From contig CAJWGH010000042.1 in assembly GCA_913031095.1 (NCBI GenBank), positions 1-7,853 on the forward strand: a DNA stretch of 7,853 nt, written 5' to 3'. The translations under genes and the position numbers were made by a program. This DNA is from an uncultured Chloroflexota bacterium. GTDB lineage: Bacteria > Chloroflexota > Dehalococcoidia > UBA3495. Positions 5,808 to 7,853 of this stretch are shown here, one piece after another (position 1 is the first letter of the stretch; the number at the start of each line of letters is the position of its first letter). The notes under the pieces are model-generated. The model had not been told where the DNA came from, did no database searches, and was given only the letters and a program-made list of their open reading frames with translations.

Positions 5808-6875
5808 ATGGAGAACGGAATCATTCGCGTTGGGCTCATCGGCGCCGGTGCAAACACCCGGCTCAGGCATATACCCGGCCTTCGCGAACAGGAAGGTATT
5901 GAGATCGTGGCCGTGGCAAACCGCAGCCGTGCTTCAGGTGAGGCCATCGCCAGCGAGTACGAGATTCCTACCGTATACGACAACTGGCTGGAGCTCATGG
6001 AGGCGGACGACATCGACGCCGTCTGTGTAGGAACCTGGCCTTACATGCACCGCACCCTGGTCTTGTCGGCTTTGGAGAACGACAAACACGTCCTCACCGA
6101 GGCCCGCATGTCCATGGACGCAGCAGAAGCCCACGAGATGCTTGACGCCTCCCGTCAGTTCCCTCACCTGGTGACCCAAATCGTTCCCGCCCCTGCCACT
6201 CTCCAGGTCGACCAGACCATACAAAGCCTTATTGCAGAGGGCTATCTCGGTCAACTGTTGGCCCTGAAGCTGAGGGTTAGCGACGGCCACGGCCGCGCCG
6301 ACCGATCCGACTCTTTTATGAATACCGAGGCCCCGCTCCACTGGCGTCAAAACCGGCAGTTAAGTGGTTACAACATCATGGGCATGGGCATCTGGTACGA
6401 ATCTCTGATGCGCTATGTTGGCCCGGCCACCAAGGTAATGGCTATGACCCGCGTCTTCACCAACCAGCGCAAAGACGAGAACGGCATAATCCGCTCGGTT
6501 TCAGTCCCAGACCATGTGAATGTCCTCTGCGAGTTCGCCTCGGGAGTCCAGGCCGATCTGAGCTGGAGCACCGTCACCGGCCTCCAAACCGGTGCTGAGA
6601 TGTGGATATTCGGCACCGAAGGCACCATCAAAATTGAAGGCCCGCCCTTCGATAAAATCTTCGTCGGTAAGAATGGCGACAAAGAACTAAAAGAACATCC
6701 CATTCCGGACAACATGCGCGGCAAGTGGCAAGTGGAACAGGACTTCATCAACTCGATTCGTGGGACCGTACCCGTCACCCACACGCCCTTCGACGTAGGC
6801 GTTCAGTATATGGAGTTCACCGAGGCGGTCACCCGCAGCGCCCAGTCTGGGCAGGCGGTTTATCTGCCCCTTTAG
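5808..6875 (+). CDS. Gfo/Idh/MocA family oxidoreductase with atypical active site
   Basis: A 355-residue protein of normal family length; members are NAD(P)-dependent oxidoreductases of sugars, inositols or related compounds. The N-terminal Rossmann fold is clear: IRVGLIGAGANTRLRHIPGL (6-25), VAVANRSRASG (34-44), then DIDAVCVGTWPYMHRTLVLSA (68-88). The usual EKP cofactor/catalytic motif is E98-A99-R100, so the lysine is missing. In the second domain, the expected D-x-G-x-H motif near LSGYNIMGMGIWYE (185-198) has Gly192 and Trp196 at the Asp and His positions. The next gene has the same E-A-R and W, so these changes are conserved within the pair. It may use other residues, bind sugar ligands without redox chemistry, or have a different reaction. 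The ATG has AAAGGAG (5796-5802) upstream; a paralogue follows after 48 bases. Confidence 0.94.
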   Translation: MENGIIRVGLIGAGANTRLRHIPGLREQEGIEIVAVANRSRASGEAIASEYEIPTVYDNWLELMEADDIDAVCVGTWPYMHRTLVLSALENDKHVLTEARMSMDAAEAHEMLDASRQFPHLVTQIVPAPATLQVDQTIQSLIAEGYLGQLLALKLRVSDGHGRADRSDSFMNTEAPLHWRQNRQLSGYNIMGMGIWYESLMRYVGPATKVMAMTRVFTNQRKDENGIIRSVSVPDHVNVLCEFASGVQADLSWSTVTGLQTGAEMWIFGTEGTIKIEGPPFDKIFVGKNGDKELKEHPIPDNMRGKWQVEQDFINSIRGTVPVTHTPFDVGVQYMEFTEAVTRSAQSGQAVYLPL

Positions 6876-6923
6876 ATCGATTCCCAATCGTCACAAACCC
6901 GCTACTAGCTAGGGAGGGCAACT

Positions 6924-7853
6924 ATGGCTTCTCAAGGAATCAGAATCGGCCTCATCGGCGCCGGCAAGAACACGCGTGACCGGCACATCCCGGGTTTCCA
7001 GAAAGTCGAAGGCCTGGAAATCGCTGCCGTCGCCAACCGCAGCCGGGCATCTAGTCAAGCGGTGGCCGACCAGTTCAACATCTCCGGGGTCTATGACAAT
7101 TGGCAAGAACTGCTTGAGGACCCAAGCATAGACGCCGTCTGCATCGGTACCTGGCCCTATATGCACCGCACATTGACACTAGCGTCTTTAGAAGCCGGTA
7201 AACACGTGCTCTGCGAGGCTCGCATGGCCACCAGTGCCCAGGAAGCACAGGACATGCTCGACGCATCCCGCGAGCGGCCCGACCTAGTCACCCAGATCGT
7301 CCCGTCGCCCCTAACTTTCAAGATTGACCGGTTACTCCAAGCGAAGATCGCCGAAGGCTATATCGGCGACATCATCGGCGTCTCGGTCCAGTCCTTGGGC
7401 AATAACTTTATGGACCAGGGTGGTCCCATGCATTGGAGGAACGACCGCGATCTCAGCGGCTATAACATCCTGAATATGGGCATCTGGTACGAGGCTATGA
7501 TCCGCTGGGTCGGCCGCGCCACAAAGGTAACCGCCATGACCAAGGTCACTGTTAACAGCCGGAAGGACGAGAGTAACCAGACAGTGGATGTGACCATACC
7601 TGACCACGTCGGCATCATCGCCGAGCTGGCCAACGGGGCCATGGCCAACATGCAATTCAGCGCCGTGACCGGCCTATCATCCGGCAATGGTGTCTGGATT
7701 TATGGCAGCGAGGGAACCCTCCACGTAGACGGTGCTCTAAACGTCTACGGCGGCCAGCGCGGCGACGACAAACTGGCCGAGATTCCCAATTCTGAAGAAG
7801 GGCGGGCCTATTGGCGCGTGGAAGAAGAATTCTGCAACGCCATCCGAGGTCAA
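6924..7853 (+). CDS. Second Gfo/Idh/MocA paralogue (cut by window edge)
   Basis: A tandem paralogue of the preceding gene; 310 residues are visible and the C-terminal 40-50 lie beyond the right edge. It starts with an ATG preceded by AGGGAGGG (6911-6918). The first 130 residues align with the neighbour without gaps at about 85 identical positions (65%, counted by hand). Shared blocks are GLIGAG-x-NTR-x-RHIPG, AVANRSRAS, VYDNW, GTWPYMHRTL, HVL-x-EAR (E98-A99-R100) and LVTQIVP. The second-domain motif is LSGYNILNMGIWYE (177-190), with Asn184 and Trp188 where Asp and His are usual. It has about eight residues fewer than the first copy near 158-170, before MHWRND. The pair most likely arose by duplication and then diverged; they could form a heteromer or act on related substrates. 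Confidence 0.94.
   Translation, partial: MASQGIRIGLIGAGKNTRDRHIPGFQKVEGLEIAAVANRSRASSQAVADQFNISGVYDNWQELLEDPSIDAVCIGTWPYMHRTLTLASLEAGKHVLCEARMATSAQEAQDMLDASRERPDLVTQIVPSPLTFKIDRLLQAKIAEGYIGDIIGVSVQSLGNNFMDQGGPMHWRNDRDLSGYNILNMGIWYEAMIRWVGRATKVTAMTKVTVNSRKDESNQTVDVTIPDHVGIIAELANGAMANMQFSAVTGLSSGNGVWIYGSEGTLHVDGALNVYGGQRGDDKLAEIPNSEEGRAYWRVEEEFCNAIRGQ

Noticed and set aside
6876..6923. CTAGCTAG palindrome between the two oxidoreductase genes
   Set aside because: An 8-base palindrome in a short operon spacer is too small to call, and the spacer is otherwise just a ribosome site.
1..7853. tRNA, rRNA, CRISPR arrays, insertion sequences, phage or toxin-antitoxin genes
   Set aside because: No cloverleaf, direct repeat array, transposase-like protein or terminal inverted repeats were seen; coding genes fill nearly the whole window and no gene-free stretch exceeds about 200 bases.

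Overview
The window looks like ordinary chromosomal DNA from an uncultivated free-living bacterium, with no phage, transposon, CRISPR or RNA gene visible. GC content is moderate, several genes appear to use TTG or GTG starts, and genes are tightly packed. Family III CoA-transferases, HTD2-type hydratases and Gfo/Idh/MocA oxidoreductases occurring together resembles Chloroflexota (for example Dehalococcoidia/SAR202-like genomes). That assignment is an inference from gene content, not from a marker gene.

Layout. A minus-strand run occupies about 1-3501. In transcription order it holds a DUF192 lipoprotein, a PfkB-family sugar/nucleoside kinase, and two CaiB/BaiF family III CoA-transferase homologues, the last cut off by the left edge. 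A divergent plus-strand run (3699-5163) holds two hot-dog-fold hydratase halves and a small 89-residue protein. It converges on a minus-strand signal peptidase I gene (5170-5652) only 6 bases away. Divergent from that gene, after about 155 bases rich in inverted repeats and carrying a good promoter candidate, are two tandem Gfo/Idh/MocA paralogues (5808-6875 and 6924 to the right edge, the second incomplete).

How the genes may work together. The CoA-transferase pair and the hydratase pair would fit a CoA-thioester pathway for a dicarboxylic or other organic acid: transfer CoA onto the acid, then hydrate the unsaturated acyl-CoA. A CaiB-family transferase and an HTD2-type hydratase also act together in the Chloroflexus 3-hydroxypropionate bicycle, which makes the idea reasonable, but the substrate cannot be read from the sequence. 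The two oxidoreductase paralogues are probably a separate transcription unit.

Points of most interest: one CoA-transferase keeps the catalytic Asp while its partner has Gln at the aligned position, suggesting a heteromeric enzyme; both Gfo/Idh/MocA paralogues lack the usual EKP lysine and the usual Asp/His pair; and the lepB-oxidoreductase spacer carries overlapping inverted repeats next to a candidate promoter. I see no clearly undescribed multi-gene defence or mobile system here.
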